Source: Agrobacterium tumefaciens | GTDB lineage: Bacteria; Pseudomonadota; Alphaproteobacteria; Rhizobiales; Rhizobiaceae | NCBI GenBank assembly: GCA_025559845.1 | Contig: CP048471.1 | Coordinates: 248,001 to 312,000 of the forward strand | Direction: 5' to 3' | Length of the DNA stretch: 64,000 bases | Shown here: positions 8,363-16,824 of the stretch, piece after piece | How positions within the stretch are numbered: the stretch's first letter is position 1 | Layout of the letters: each line of letters opens with the position of its first letter | The notes under the pieces: model-generated | What the model saw: the letters and a program-made list of their open reading frames with translations, nothing else | The model's database searches: none | Told to the model about the DNA's origin: nothing | Translations under genes and position numbers: made by a program

Positions 8363-8756
8363 ATCGCTAGGTTCGATTTTCGCTATATTCACTACCCGCG
8401 ACCATCCCGGCTAATGGTGGAGCGGCCACGCCCACCAGGGGCGGCTCCCACAATAAAGATTACGCGATTTTCGATAGGTAATTGATATTTATCGATAAAA
8501 AGGTTACGGCGCATATATCTACATGATGGAACTCGTCAGGTTTGTCCCGATCTCCAGTTCATGATTTAGATACCCGTCGACCGAGAGCCGCGCACCAGAA
8601 TATTGCGTAATGTAGGATTTTCCTTGCCTCCCTGCCCTCCACACTTGGCAATTGATGAATGATCCTCATAGGTCTATTCGTGAAGGTACACCTTATTCAG
8701 AAGAGAGCGTTTCCCCATCTTCGACGACGATGAACAACGTCGAAAGGAAATGCCAG
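8363..8756. other. Gene-poor stretch
   Basis: About 390 bases with no supported gene. It is locally AT-rich around 8460-8520 and contains only short overlapping open frames without family signatures. The last 30 bases carry the leader and ribosome site (GAAAGGAAATGCCAG) of the chimeric ORF that follows. Confidence 0.5.
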
Positions 8757-9167
8757 ATGAAGAAAACCCTTGCTGCTACCGTTGGCCTTCCCGTCTCGTT
8801 TCTTGACAGGTTCCCCCATCAGCTTTCTGGCGGGCAGCGCCAACGTGTGGCGATTGCCCGCGCTCTTATTCTCGAGCCGTCACTGTTGCTGCTTGATGAA
8901 CCGACATCGGCACTCGACGTCTCCGTACAGGCTGAAATCATGAACTTGTTGCAGCGCCTGCGGGAGGAACGAGGTTTCACCTATATCATGGTCACGCATG
9001 ATCTGGCCGTCGTCGATCACATGTGTGACCGTTTCGCCGTCATGCTGCATGGTGAGATCTCCGAGGTTCTCCCTCGCGAAGCAATCGCTGGCAACCAGGC
9101 CACCCACCCCTACGCACGGGAACTGATCGGCGCATCGCTGGCATATGAAGGCGTGCAGCTCGTATAG
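8757..9167 (+). pseudogene. Truncated peptide-type ABC transporter ATPase fused to a signal-peptide-like start
   Basis: The open frame starts MKKTLAAT, which with its ribosome site resembles the start of a periplasmic binding protein. It then joins directly to the C-terminal half of a Dpp/Opp-type ATPase: the signature LSGGQRQRVAIARALI, Walker B LLLLDEPTSALDVSVQ, the H-loop TYIMVTHDLAVV, and an HPYARELIGA tail. The Walker A region and all of the N-terminal nucleotide-binding core are missing, so it cannot hydrolyse ATP. The most likely history is a deletion joining two genes of one dipeptide-transport operon in frame (inference). Confidence 0.8.
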
Positions 9168-9435
9168 GCTCTAGTGTTAAGCATCCGGCTGGCTTGTGCG
9201 AGTTGTCGGAATTTGGAGGCCCAACGTTTCCATGGTCTTGAACAGATTCGAACTTGCGACAGACAAATTGAAGCCTGCGTTTTTTCAGACGCCTAGCCCG
9301 CACAGGCGATCTAATTATTGATCCGCTTGCATTTTCATCAGCTATTATCGGTCAACAATTTTCAGCCCTTATGACATAGGCTTTACACCAGGATGGCGAA
9401 ATCGGTTCTGCTTGGTGCGCCCAGCTTTGGGTGGG

Positions 9436-9497
9436 TGCGGAGATTACAGGGAACAATCTCCGCAATTATGCGGAGATAGGTCTTGCTATTCTCCGCA
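9436..9497. promoter_or_regulatory. Four alternating TGCGGAGA half-sites upstream of the Fic gene
   Basis: Two inverted repeats in tandem: TGCGGAGATT (9436-9445) with AATCTCCGCA (9455-9464), and TGCGGAGA (9469-9476) with TCTCCGCA (9490-9497). They end 20 bp before the Fic start. Spacing and symmetry indicate cooperative binding of a dimeric regulator, most simply autoregulation by the Fic protein's own C-terminal winged helix. The rest of 9168-9435 holds no supported gene. Confidence 0.7.
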
Positions 9498-9517
9498 GAT
9501 GAGCCTTATCGTGGGAT

Positions 9518-10660
9518 ATGACTTATATCTGGCAGTCTAAGCTATGGCCGAAATTCGAGTGGAGCATTAACCACCTCGCATCAAGGATTGCGGCCGTACG
9601 CCTTGATCAAGGACGACTTATTGGTCGCGTCGAGAGCCTCGGCTTTCGTACGCGCGAGGCGACATTTCTCCGAGCTTTAACTGATGACGTCGTAAAGTCC
9701 TCAGCGATCGAGGGAGAGCAACTGGATGAGCAACAAGTGCGATCCTCGCTCGCCAGGCGGCTTGGTATCGATATCGATGGCTTCGTTACGCCAAACCGCT
9801 CGGTTGAGGGTATCGTCCATATCACGCTCGATGCCACAATCAATTGCGTGGAACCACTGACCGCAGAGCGACTATTCCAATGGCATGCGGCCCTGTTTCC
9901 GACTGGCCGCAACGAATGGGGCCATAGGCTTCGTGTCGGCGATTGGCGGGACGATTCCGGCGGCCGTATGGAAATCGTTTCTGGTGCATTTGGGCATGAA
10001 AAAGTTCATTATGTCGCTCCGCCCGCAGATAGCGTAGAAGCCGAGATGTCGGCCTTTCTAGAGTGGTTTAACGGATCGCACGAACTGGATCCCCTCATCA
10101 AAGCAGCAATTGCCCATCTCTGGTTCGTGGCGATCCACCCTTTCGGCGATGGCAACGGCCGAATAACTCGTGCAATAGCTGACATGACGCTTGCACGCGG
10201 TGGTGGGGGCGTGCAGCGGCTCTACTCGATGTCGGCAGCAATCGAGCGATCCCGCATAGGGTATTATGAAGCACTGCAATCAATCACCAGCGTGGAAAGC
10301 CTCGACATCACAAGCTGGATCGAATGGTTCCTCGATCGTTTGGGCAACGCTGTCAGCGAGGCGCTGCTGACCCTCGACAACGTTATACTGAAAAATGATT
10401 TCTGGCATACGCATGCCGCAAGCGAACTTAATCCACGACAAGCCAAGGTCATCAACCGGCTGCTAGAGGGCAATTTTCAAGGTAAGCTCACATCAACAAA
10501 GTGGGCGAAATTGACGAACGCATCCCAAGACACAGCGTCTCGCGACATTGCAGACCTGATAGCGAAAGGCGTACTGCAAAAAGGCGAAGCTGGCGGACGC
10601 AGCACGGCCTACGAGTTGGTTCTGAACTTTTCTGCGAACCACCCTCCTCGACCCGGATAG
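9518..10660 (+). CDS. Fic-domain protein with DUF4172 and C-terminal winged helix
   Basis: 380 residues. Fic proteins usually transfer AMP from ATP to protein hydroxyls. The active-site motif HPFGDGNGR is intact at 207-215. The N-terminal domain (1-about 100, DUF4172-like: YIWQSKLWPKF...) carries the inhibitory motif SSAIEG at 61-66, matching (S/T)xxxE(G/N), so the activity is held off in cis (class II). The C-terminal 80 residues (LNPRQAKVINRLLEG... SQDTASRDIADLIAKGVL) look like a winged-helix DNA-binding domain. The start ATG at 9518 lies 20 bp after the repeated operator. No separate antitoxin is adjacent. Role could be post-translational control or stress response; the target is unknown. 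Confidence 0.9.
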   Translation: MTYIWQSKLWPKFEWSINHLASRIAAVRLDQGRLIGRVESLGFRTREATFLRALTDDVVKSSAIEGEQLDEQQVRSSLARRLGIDIDGFVTPNRSVEGIVHITLDATINCVEPLTAERLFQWHAALFPTGRNEWGHRLRVGDWRDDSGGRMEIVSGAFGHEKVHYVAPPADSVEAEMSAFLEWFNGSHELDPLIKAAIAHLWFVAIHPFGDGNGRITRAIADMTLARGGGGVQRLYSMSAAIERSRIGYYEALQSITSVESLDITSWIEWFLDRLGNAVSEALLTLDNVILKNDFWHTHAASELNPRQAKVINRLLEGNFQGKLTSTKWAKLTNASQDTASRDIADLIAKGVLQKGEAGGRSTAYELVLNFSANHPPRPG

Positions 10661-10670
10661 CATCCAGTCG

Positions 10671-11690
10671 TCAATACCACCTCTTCCGCGTAACCCGCTC
10701 CGCGCTTTGATCAGGAGGAGAGTGGCCCTGAAGGCGGGCAGATTGCCAGCCTAGCACGCATCCCGACGCATAAGCCGGCGTGAACAGGAGATCGATGAGA
10801 TTGAAGCCCTGCCGGCCAGTGCAGGTCGCAAGTGCCGCGATATCGAGTGTACCGGCATCAAGGGCTTTGGCGACTTTACGGGCTGTCGCCAATTCATCTG
10901 GTGTCAGATCACCTGAGGACGCAAGCTTTGCCCCCAGTGCTTCGAAGGCCTCGCCAAGAGCCTTGCCGACAACGTCGATGCCCTCCGCGGCCGCTTTGAG
11001 GCTGTTGGTCGACAGATAGAAATCGACGGCGACATGCTTGTCCTTTGTGATTTCATAGGCGTTGCCCGGATCACGGTTGAGTTCGGAGAGCGGATCTGTT
11101 GCACCGCTCTGCTCGAGAGCAGCCTGCTGGTCTTGATTGCGAATGACGATCTCACCAGGGCCGACGGTGGCGCGAACGGTTTGGCGGGTATCGTCGAGCT
11201 GATAGCTGCCTTCGAGCGTGCTGTTGCCGACCGGATTGGCATCGGTTCCCTTGCCGCCGGTCAGATCGATACCGAGAGCCACACTGAAACCCTCATAACC
11301 CTTCTGGCCTTCAAAATCCCTGTGGGTAAGTGTGCCGGTATCAATCGTCAGGTCGCCTGTCGCCGAGACGATCTTCCCGGCATCGAGGTTGGTATTGCCG
11401 CCAACCGTGACATCCATCGTCCCATTGGAGACAAGGCCGGATTGTTCAGAGATCCAGTTGGTTGCGCCCGATCCCTTGCCACCGCCGAGCTGGATGCCGG
11501 AAAGGCCGCTTCCGCCGAGGCTGAGGCCGCCAGACGCGGATTTGTTGGCGCTTGTGCCGGTATCGGGAACGGAGACTAGGTTGAGATCGCCGCCAACTTT
11601 GGCCGTGACGCTGTCGCCGGAAACGACTGCACCCTTCAGGGTCGTGTTTCGATTTTCCTCAATCGAGGCTCTAAAATGGCACGAGCGCAA
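10671..11690 (-). pseudogene. Filamentous haemagglutinin / CdiA-like fragment
   Basis: 339 codons of a much larger exported adhesin. The sequence has beta-helix-type repeats (TLKGAVVSGDSVTAKVGGDLNLVS in order, then GKIVSATGDLTIDTGTL), glycine-rich loops and the WISEQSGLVSNGTMDVTVGGNTNL region found in haemagglutinin-repeat proteins. A normal member starts with a secretion signal and TPS domain and is over 1000 residues; none is present here, and homology begins abruptly a few residues after the apparent start (about 11663). The C-terminal part (ATARKVAKALDAGTLDIAAL...) could be pretoxin-like, but no toxin domain is recognisable. Treated as a remnant. Confidence 0.7.
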
Positions 11691-11713
11691 GACAATGTTG
11701 CCACTCTGCGCAC

Positions 11714-11747
11714 TTGGTGGTAATAATTCCTACCAAATGCTATTTGG
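11714..11747. promoter_or_regulatory. Inverted repeats upstream of parD
   Basis: Two overlapping inverted repeats precede parD: TTGGTGG...CCTACCAA (11714-11736) and CCAAAT-gct-ATTTGG (11733-11747). They end 9 bp before the start codon, and a GGAG ribosome site overlaps the end. ParD-type ribbon-helix-helix proteins bind such operators to repress their own operon. Confidence 0.6.
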
Positions 11748-11756
11748 AGATTAAAG

Positions 11757-12038
11757 ATGCCGAATGTTGAAAAGGTCAGCGTTTCGATGACGCCTCAACA
11801 CGCAGAATTGCTCCGTGATGCTGTAAGCAGTGGAGCGTATGCTAGCGGAAGCGAAGTCGTTCGCGAAGCCATGCGTGACTGGTCAGCCAAATGGACGCAG
11901 AAGCGCGAAGATATCGTCAAGCTACGTGCGATGTGGGAAGAAGGCAAAGCCAGTGGGCCGGCTGCCGAAGTGGATTTTGATGCTGTGCTGGATGAAGCAC
12001 GCGAGGAAATAGCGTCCGCCACTCCTCATGCCCGTTAA
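11757..12038 (+). CDS. parD: ParD-family ribbon-helix-helix antitoxin
   Basis: 93 residues. The N-terminus (KVSVSMTPQHAELLRDAVSSG, then AYASGSEVVREAMRDW) is a ParD/CopG ribbon-helix-helix DNA-binding domain; the acidic C-terminal half (EVDFDAVLDEAREEI) is the toxin-binding tail. GGAG precedes the ATG at 11757. It overlaps the toxin gene by 11 bp. With the toxin it forms a type II pair that autoregulates via the operator at 11714-11747. Confidence 0.92.
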   Translation: MPNVEKVSVSMTPQHAELLRDAVSSGAYASGSEVVREAMRDWSAKWTQKREDIVKLRAMWEEGKASGPAAEVDFDAVLDEAREEIASATPHAR

Positions 12039-12345
12039 GCTTCTCTGGACACCGAAGGCGCGCGCTGACGTTAAAAACATCTACATTCATTTGGGTAAGG
12101 AGCAGCCGCGTAGCGCGGAACGGTACTTCGCCAATTTTCGCCGCAAGGCGGAATTGCTCATAGAGCACCCGTGTTTAGGAGAGCGTCATCCGGAAGTATT
12201 CCGAACCGCTCGTATGCTGGTCGAAGCGCCCTATGTTATCCTCTATGAAACAAGGCCCGACGCTGATGACGTTCCTGTGCATACCGTGGAGATCATCCGA
12301 GTGGTCGATGGACGGCGTGACCTTTCGGCACTGTTTAAGAGTTGA
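12028..12345 (+). CDS. parE: ParE/RelE-superfamily toxin
   Basis: 105 residues. Family pattern: WTPKARADVKNIYIHLGKEQP at the N-terminus, a central ERHPEVFRTARMLVEAPYVILYE stretch and the C-terminal VEIIRVVDGRRDL, typical of ParE. ParE toxins poison DNA gyrase. The full length and the intact partner upstream suggest an active pair. The reading frame overlaps parD by 11 bp, so translation is coupled. The 270 bases after it show no supported gene. Confidence 0.92.
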   Translation: MPVKLLWTPKARADVKNIYIHLGKEQPRSAERYFANFRRKAELLIEHPCLGERHPEVFRTARMLVEAPYVILYETRPDADDVPVHTVEIIRVVDGRRDLSALFKS

Positions 12346-12615
12346 TGCGGCTGAAGAGAGAGTGTCGACACCTTGAACGGAATCAAATCGCTAGGTTTCG
12401 GTTCCGCATAAGACTTCGCTATTTTGCAAACTGGTGGTCATTCCAACCTTACCGCCACAGCCGGTCGAAGCGCCCAGTCCATTTCCCAATAAAGCGCTTG
12501 ATCTCCTAACCTGAAAAAAGACGTCGATAAAACATTGACTCGGTCCGAGAGCGTAGCTGGGCGGCGAGCAACCGTAACTATTTTTCTGACGCGCGCCATC
12601 GAGATGGCCTCGAAT

Positions 12616-13518
12616 TCATCCCTCTCTTATCAAATCGATCAGCGCTCTTAACGACGCTGACGTATTTCGATTGTGAGGATAATACAGACAAAGCGGAGAT
12701 GTCCGAGGCATCCATTCCTCCAGAAGCGAGATCAGTTTTCCGGCCTTGACGGCCTCTTTCGCGACCGAACGTGCAACATATGCAAGTCCCATCCCATCGA
12801 TCGCGGCCTTGAAGATGAGAGACTGATCGTCAAGAAGAAGCTGCCCCGGTACCTCGAGCGTTGCAACCTCGCCAGACCATTCAAACTCCCAACGATATTG
12901 CCCGCCGTTCTTGTGTTGACTGCGAATGCATTTATGCGTCATCAGGTCGGCGGGAACCTTTGGTAGGGTTCTCTCTGCAAGGTAGGACGGTGAACCCACC
13001 ACGCAAAAATCTAGGCCGAATTGAAAAGGCACCGCTACCATATCAGCAGGCACAGAGTCTCTTAGCCGAATTCCGGCATCGTAGCCTTCCAGGACAATAT
13101 CTATCAGACTGGTTTCGGTCGTAAGTTCAATCTTGACGTCGGGACAGCGCTCCATGAAGTCCTGCAGTATTCCAGTGATGGCGTGTGCTGCGGTCACCGA
13201 ACTGTTGATGCGAAGTACACCTTTCGGATGTCCCGCGTGACTTCCTGCCGCTTCAAGGGTACGCTCAATCTCTGCGAGTAAGGGGACAATGCGCCCAACG
13301 AGTTCCTTGCCAGCAGAGGTGAGGGACACGCTGCGCGTCGTTCGATTGAAAAGGCGGATCCCCAGGCGGTCTTCAAAGCTTTTGATCGTACTGCTGATTG
13401 CAGTTGGCGACATGCCAAGAGTATCGGCCGCGACGCGAAAACTGCAGGATTCCGCTACGGCTATTGCCGCTTTGAGTTCGACCAGACTACTTCTGCCAAT
13501 TATCCCATTTATCGGCAT
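12616..13518 (-). CDS. LysR-family transcriptional regulator
   Basis: 300 residues, full length. The N-terminal HTH reads ELKAAIAVAESCSFRVAADTLGMSPTAISSTIKSFEDRLGIRLFNRTTRSVSLT across residues 12-65, followed by a periplasmic-binding-like effector domain with GYDAGIRLRDSVPADMVAVPF and a C-terminal LYYPHNRNTSASLRALID, all typical of LTTR group that controls oxidoreductases. It is divergent from the SDR gene at 13600 with an 81-bp shared promoter region, the classical arrangement for a LysR gene and its target. Confidence 0.92.
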   Translation of the reverse strand: MPINGIIGRSSLVELKAAIAVAESCSFRVAADTLGMSPTAISSTIKSFEDRLGIRLFNRTTRSVSLTSAGKELVGRIVPLLAEIERTLEAAGSHAGHPKGVLRINSSVTAAHAITGILQDFMERCPDVKIELTTETSLIDIVLEGYDAGIRLRDSVPADMVAVPFQFGLDFCVVGSPSYLAERTLPKVPADLMTHKCIRSQHKNGGQYRWEFEWSGEVATLEVPGQLLLDDQSLIFKAAIDGMGLAYVARSVAKEAVKAGKLISLLEEWMPRTSPLCLYYPHNRNTSASLRALIDLIREG

Positions 13519-13599
13519 AAGCCATCCCTTTTATCACAACTACTCAGCAGAATGATCGTCGCATATCTCTGTCCAATCGTTCAACGACGGAGACAAGAC

Positions 13600-14400
13600 A
13601 TGGATATGAATTTGAGAGGCAAGCGTGGTCTGGTGACGGGATCGTCCGCGGGGATTGGCGCGGCCATAGCCGCGATGCTCGCGGTTGAGGGAGCAGCAGT
13701 TGTGGTCCACGGGCGCGATCCGGAGCGTACCGAGAAAGTTGCTCAGTCGATCATTTCGTCCGGAGGCGATGCCGATACGGCGATCGGCGACCTGTCCAAC
13801 GATGAGGGTGCCGATGCAGTCGCTGCGCAGGCCCTCCGAAATGGTGCAATCGACATCCTCGTCAACAACGCCGGCTTTTATCACCATCTCGACTGGCACA
13901 CAGCGACACCGCAACGGTGGGTGGAAACATACGAAGTGAATGCCCTGTCTGGCGTGCGAATGATCCAGCGGCTTGTGCCCGCTATGGTCGGTCGTGGCTG
14001 GGGCCGGGTTATCCAGATCGGTGGTGGTTTGGCGAGCCAGCCAATCCCGATGCAGCCGGACTACGAAGCTTCGTTGGCAGCAAGACATAATCTCGCGGTC
14101 TCACTTGCGAGAAGGCTGAAAAATACCGGGGTCACATCGAACATAGTCTCCCCCGGAGCTATCCTCGTGCCCGCCGTCAAGGAATTGCTCGAAAAGATTG
14201 CCTCGCAGCATGGTTGGGGCGAGACCTGGGATGAGATCGAGCGCGGCTGCGTCAACGATATGGTCCCGAACGATGTCGGTCGCCTTGGCCGCCCAGATGA
14301 GATTGCCGGGGCAGTAACCTATCTGGCAAGCGGTTACGCGGACTACATCAGCGGCGCGACCATTCGCGTCGATGGTGGGACTGTGCGATCGGCTTTCTGA
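13600..14400 (+). CDS. SDR-family protein with altered catalytic residues
   Basis: 266 residues from the ATG at 13600, preceded by CGGAG; an open frame continues upstream to 13552 without a ribosome site. The cofactor site is complete (TGSSAGIGAAIA near residue 13, NNAGFY near 88). The usual active-site Tyr-x-x-x-Lys appears as YEASL, so the catalytic lysine is replaced by leucine (codon TTG), and the usual catalytic Ser region reads QIGGGLASQP with glycine in its place. C-terminus is a normal SDR end (ISGATIRVDGGT). It may be catalytically impaired or use another chemistry. Divergent from the LysR gene, its likely regulator. Confidence 0.85.
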   Translation: MDMNLRGKRGLVTGSSAGIGAAIAAMLAVEGAAVVVHGRDPERTEKVAQSIISSGGDADTAIGDLSNDEGADAVAAQALRNGAIDILVNNAGFYHHLDWHTATPQRWVETYEVNALSGVRMIQRLVPAMVGRGWGRVIQIGGGLASQPIPMQPDYEASLAARHNLAVSLARRLKNTGVTSNIVSPGAILVPAVKELLEKIASQHGWGETWDEIERGCVNDMVPNDVGRLGRPDEIAGAVTYLASGYADYISGATIRVDGGTVRSAF

Positions 14401-14869
14401 TTTGAGTAAATGGGACACAGATGCTCGTGTCCCGGCGCGTTGTGCAAAGTCGTCAGGACGTGCCACAAGGCCGTCGGCGTTTCTGGTACGCTCGAGACCC
14501 GCCGGCGGCATGGACATTCGCGAGACGAAAGACGGGGAATACCTCTACTTGGCCCCGGTCGCGTTCGCGAACGACTTCGCCGGCGGCCTCGCGAGGCGAA
14601 CGCGGAATTCTTCATCAGATCGAGAATCTTCGCCGCCAAGCAGGCGTTTGGGGCGTAGATCACCGTCCCCGTCTGGAGGACAAGGAAGGGCTGGGCGGGT
14701 TGTGCCAGTACTGATATTAGCCGGTGCTAAACTGCAAGCCCATCTGGTGCATTTGTGAATGCTCCTGCATTTCCCCGTAACGATGACGCTCGCAAGCTTT
14801 AGTGATAGGAGACCTTGTAGAATCCAATGCTGCATTAAACGGCAGCAGAAAGATCCTCGACAAATCAAA
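14401..14869. other. Gene-poor, probably decayed stretch
   Basis: Several overlapping short open frames but none with a recognisable family or a good ribosome site. A piece reading RETKDGEYLYLAPVAFAND then shifts frame, which suggests a decayed gene, but I cannot name it. No repeats or terminator stand out. Confidence 0.4.
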
Positions 14870-15385
14870 CTAACCCACGCTTCTGGGAGACGTATCAGAT
14901 TCGGCTGCAGTGCGCGAATAGCTGCGAGCCAGTTCAATGAACGCTCGCAATTTCTGGGGAACCTGCCGGCGGCCTGGGTAGTATAGGGAAAGCGCGGACG
15001 TGGCCGGTGTCCAATCGTCAAGAACCTTCTTTAGGCGACCGGTACTCAAAAACGGTGCGACCGCTCTCTCGGAAAGATAGGCAAGCCCCACACCGTTCAA
15101 AGCCGCATCGAGCATAAGCCCACTGTCGTCCAGTGTTAAACGACCTGGAACATTCAGGGTATAACTTCTACCTCCTCGCGAAAACTCCCAATGATAGATA
15201 CGGCCACCTGTCATGCGGGCACGAATACACTCATGTCTCAAGAGATCTGCTGGTTCTTCTGGCATCCCTTGCCGCTGGAGATAGGCCGGCGAAGCAACCA
15301 CGACCTCCCGAATATTTGGGCGACCTTCGATAAATGCAAAGCGGCATCTGGCACCGCTCATTTCTCGGAGTAGTGACGATGACAC
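14870..15385 (-). pseudogene. LysR-family regulator remnant (C-terminal effector domain only)
   Basis: 171 codons matching only the effector-binding half of a LysR protein: VVASPAYLQRQGMPEEPADLLRHECIRAR, then WEFSRGG, LNVPGRLTLDDSGLMLDAALNGVGLAYL, and LSLYYPGRRQVPQKLRAFIEL at the end, each spanning the expected order. The DNA-binding N-terminus (about 130 residues) is absent and the sequence before about 15316 loses similarity. It resembles the intact LysR at 12616 but is not a recent copy. Non-functional as a regulator. Confidence 0.8.
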
Positions 15386-15765
15386 TTCTCATCATGGCTT
15401 TGTTGGAGACCGCCCCCCTTAGCGTCTGCATCACCCCTATCCTTTTGTTCGCGCCCACAAGCGCCGGTCAGCCGCTTGTAGGGAGTACCCTGTCTATATT
15501 CGCTGGTATGGCCCTTACATTCGCTATCGTGAGAAATCCTGCATTCCGAGGCCAACACGCTAGCTTAACCGGTCACCAGCTTCGGCAGCGAGCTCCTCAG
15601 CGCTTGTCTACTACACTTTCACTTTAGTGTGCGGCTGTAAGGCGCCCGGCTTCTGCGCCTTCGGAAAGCGACGACGCATATCATCGTTTCTCCAACATGA
15701 TGGAACGGATCAATGAGAATGTCCTGACTGTCTTTGTGCCGAAGACCTTGATCCCGCTTCACGCG
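15386..15765. other. Gene-poor stretch
   Basis: About 380 bases between the LysR remnant and the DUF3223 gene. A plus-strand open frame (15334-15627) encodes a hydrophobic peptide but begins inside the remnant, lacks a ribosome site and resembles nothing I know. No convincing gene, repeat or terminator. Confidence 0.45.
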
Positions 15766-16398
15766 CTAACGGTACTGCAATGGCTCAAGGGCTTTTCCCT
15801 GCCGACGATTATTCGCAAGCGGCTGGATTACCTCCAACGGCGTGACGGTGAGGTCGATACGGCCAGTGTCATACGAAGCACACTTGAAATGATCGAAGGC
15901 ACGGCCCGCTTTCTGGCACCGCGCTATTTCTCGGCCTACGTCGATGTGCTGAATCAGCACTTGAAGGCCATAGGCCGGGAAGACCTTATCGATCACGACC
16001 TCGACATCGGCGTTGCACTGGAATTCGGCGTTAGCACTGTCGCCGTATGCCACCGAGAATTCCTCCGCGTCGCTCTTGGGACGGCCTGCGACTGCCTGCA
16101 CGTAACTGAAATCTGTGGGAGTATCGTCGACGCGAATGACCCAGAATCCAGGGCTCGACCATCCGTCGCCCTTATTCAGCCGCCGCTCAAACCGCCTTAT
16201 GCCGGCCCCTATCTTCGAGGGGCCATCGGAAACGAGCAAATCAAATCGTTCAAGCAGCGCCGAGAGATCGCTGTGGTCCTGATAGTCAGATATGTGATCT
16301 CCGTCGTTATAGCGTGCCAGCATTTCCCGAAAATGCTGTTCGGCAGCCTTCTTGCTCTTAAATACCTTACCGTTCGTAAGCTCGACCGGTTTTACCAT
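15766..16398 (-). CDS. DUF3223 (DCL-like) domain protein
   Basis: 210 residues. The N-terminal 110 match the DUF3223/DCL pattern: a lysine-rich start (KVFKSKKAAEQHFREMLARY), DHSDLSALLERFD, KIGAGIRRFERR, then GFWVIRVDDTPTDFSYVQAVAG. DCL-family proteins in plants act in plastid rRNA processing; bacterial members have no firm function and often lie in mobile regions. The C-terminal half is less typical and might be partly eroded. The opposite strand is also open across the region, but that frame has no family features. It follows a 64-codon frame with no gap. Confidence 0.65.
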   Translation of the reverse strand: MVKPVELTNGKVFKSKKAAEQHFREMLARYNDGDHISDYQDHSDLSALLERFDLLVSDGPSKIGAGIRRFERRLNKGDGWSSPGFWVIRVDDTPTDFSYVQAVAGRPKSDAEEFSVAYGDSANAEFQCNADVEVVIDKVFPAYGLQVLIQHIDVGREIARCQKAGRAFDHFKCASYDTGRIDLTVTPLEVIQPLANNRRQGKALEPLQYR

Positions 16399-16593
16399 CT
16401 ACTCCTCCAATACCACCCTTATCAGCACTTTTTCACGGATTTCGCGGACCACGATGGAGGGGAGACCGAGGGCATCCAACCGGTCGCGTCGATCAACGAC
16501 CCATTGGATGCAAGCTGCCTCATCCAGCCGATCCAAAGCGATAATCTCATATAGAGCCACCGCGCCTATGCGCGACATCCCCAGCTCCATCAA
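16399..16593 (-). CDS. Small hypothetical protein upstream of DUF3223 gene
   Basis: 64 codons reading MSRIGAVALYEIIALDRLDEA..., ending directly at the DUF3223 start, so the two could be co-translated. Charged, helix-rich, no known domain. The start is uncertain: two nearby ATGs (16593 and 16581) and no strong ribosome site. It may be real or a relic of a longer gene; I do not recognise it. Confidence 0.35.
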   Translation of the reverse strand: MMELGMSRIGAVALYEIIALDRLDEAACIQWVVDRRDRLDALGLPSIVVREIREKVLIRVVLEE

Positions 16594-16777
16594 GGAACGT
16601 AGGGTGAGGGCACGTCATGTCGTCGCTATCGTCCATGACCTTCCGGAGGGCAAGTCAGTTCCGGGATTTTCGATGTTCGAGTAGTAGATTTTTCCGGAAG
16701 TTCCCCTATATAATTCAATTATTTCAGTAAGCTATATGCTGATTTGCCGCCAAAATTTGCATGAGATTTGGAGAAAA

Positions 16778-16806
16778 TTGCATTCACGACCACATGTCGC
16801 TATAGT
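16778..16806 (+). promoter_or_regulatory. Sigma70-type promoter for the AbiE pair
   Basis: TTGCAT (16778-16783), 17-base spacer, TATAGT (16801-16806), followed by a TAGGAG ribosome site and the ATG at 16825. The spacing and both hexamers are close to consensus. Only about 18 bases lie between the -10 box and the start codon, so the leader would be very short. Confidence 0.6.
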
Positions 16807-16824
16807 GAGTGTAGGAGCTAACCC

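Noticed and set aside
15334..15627. 97-codon hydrophobic ORF
   Set aside because: Starts inside a LysR remnant, without ribosome site or family match.
15697..16554. 285-codon plus-strand ORF over the DUF3223 gene
   Set aside because: It shows no family features, while the minus strand carries a coherent DUF3223 domain; treated as antisense shadow.
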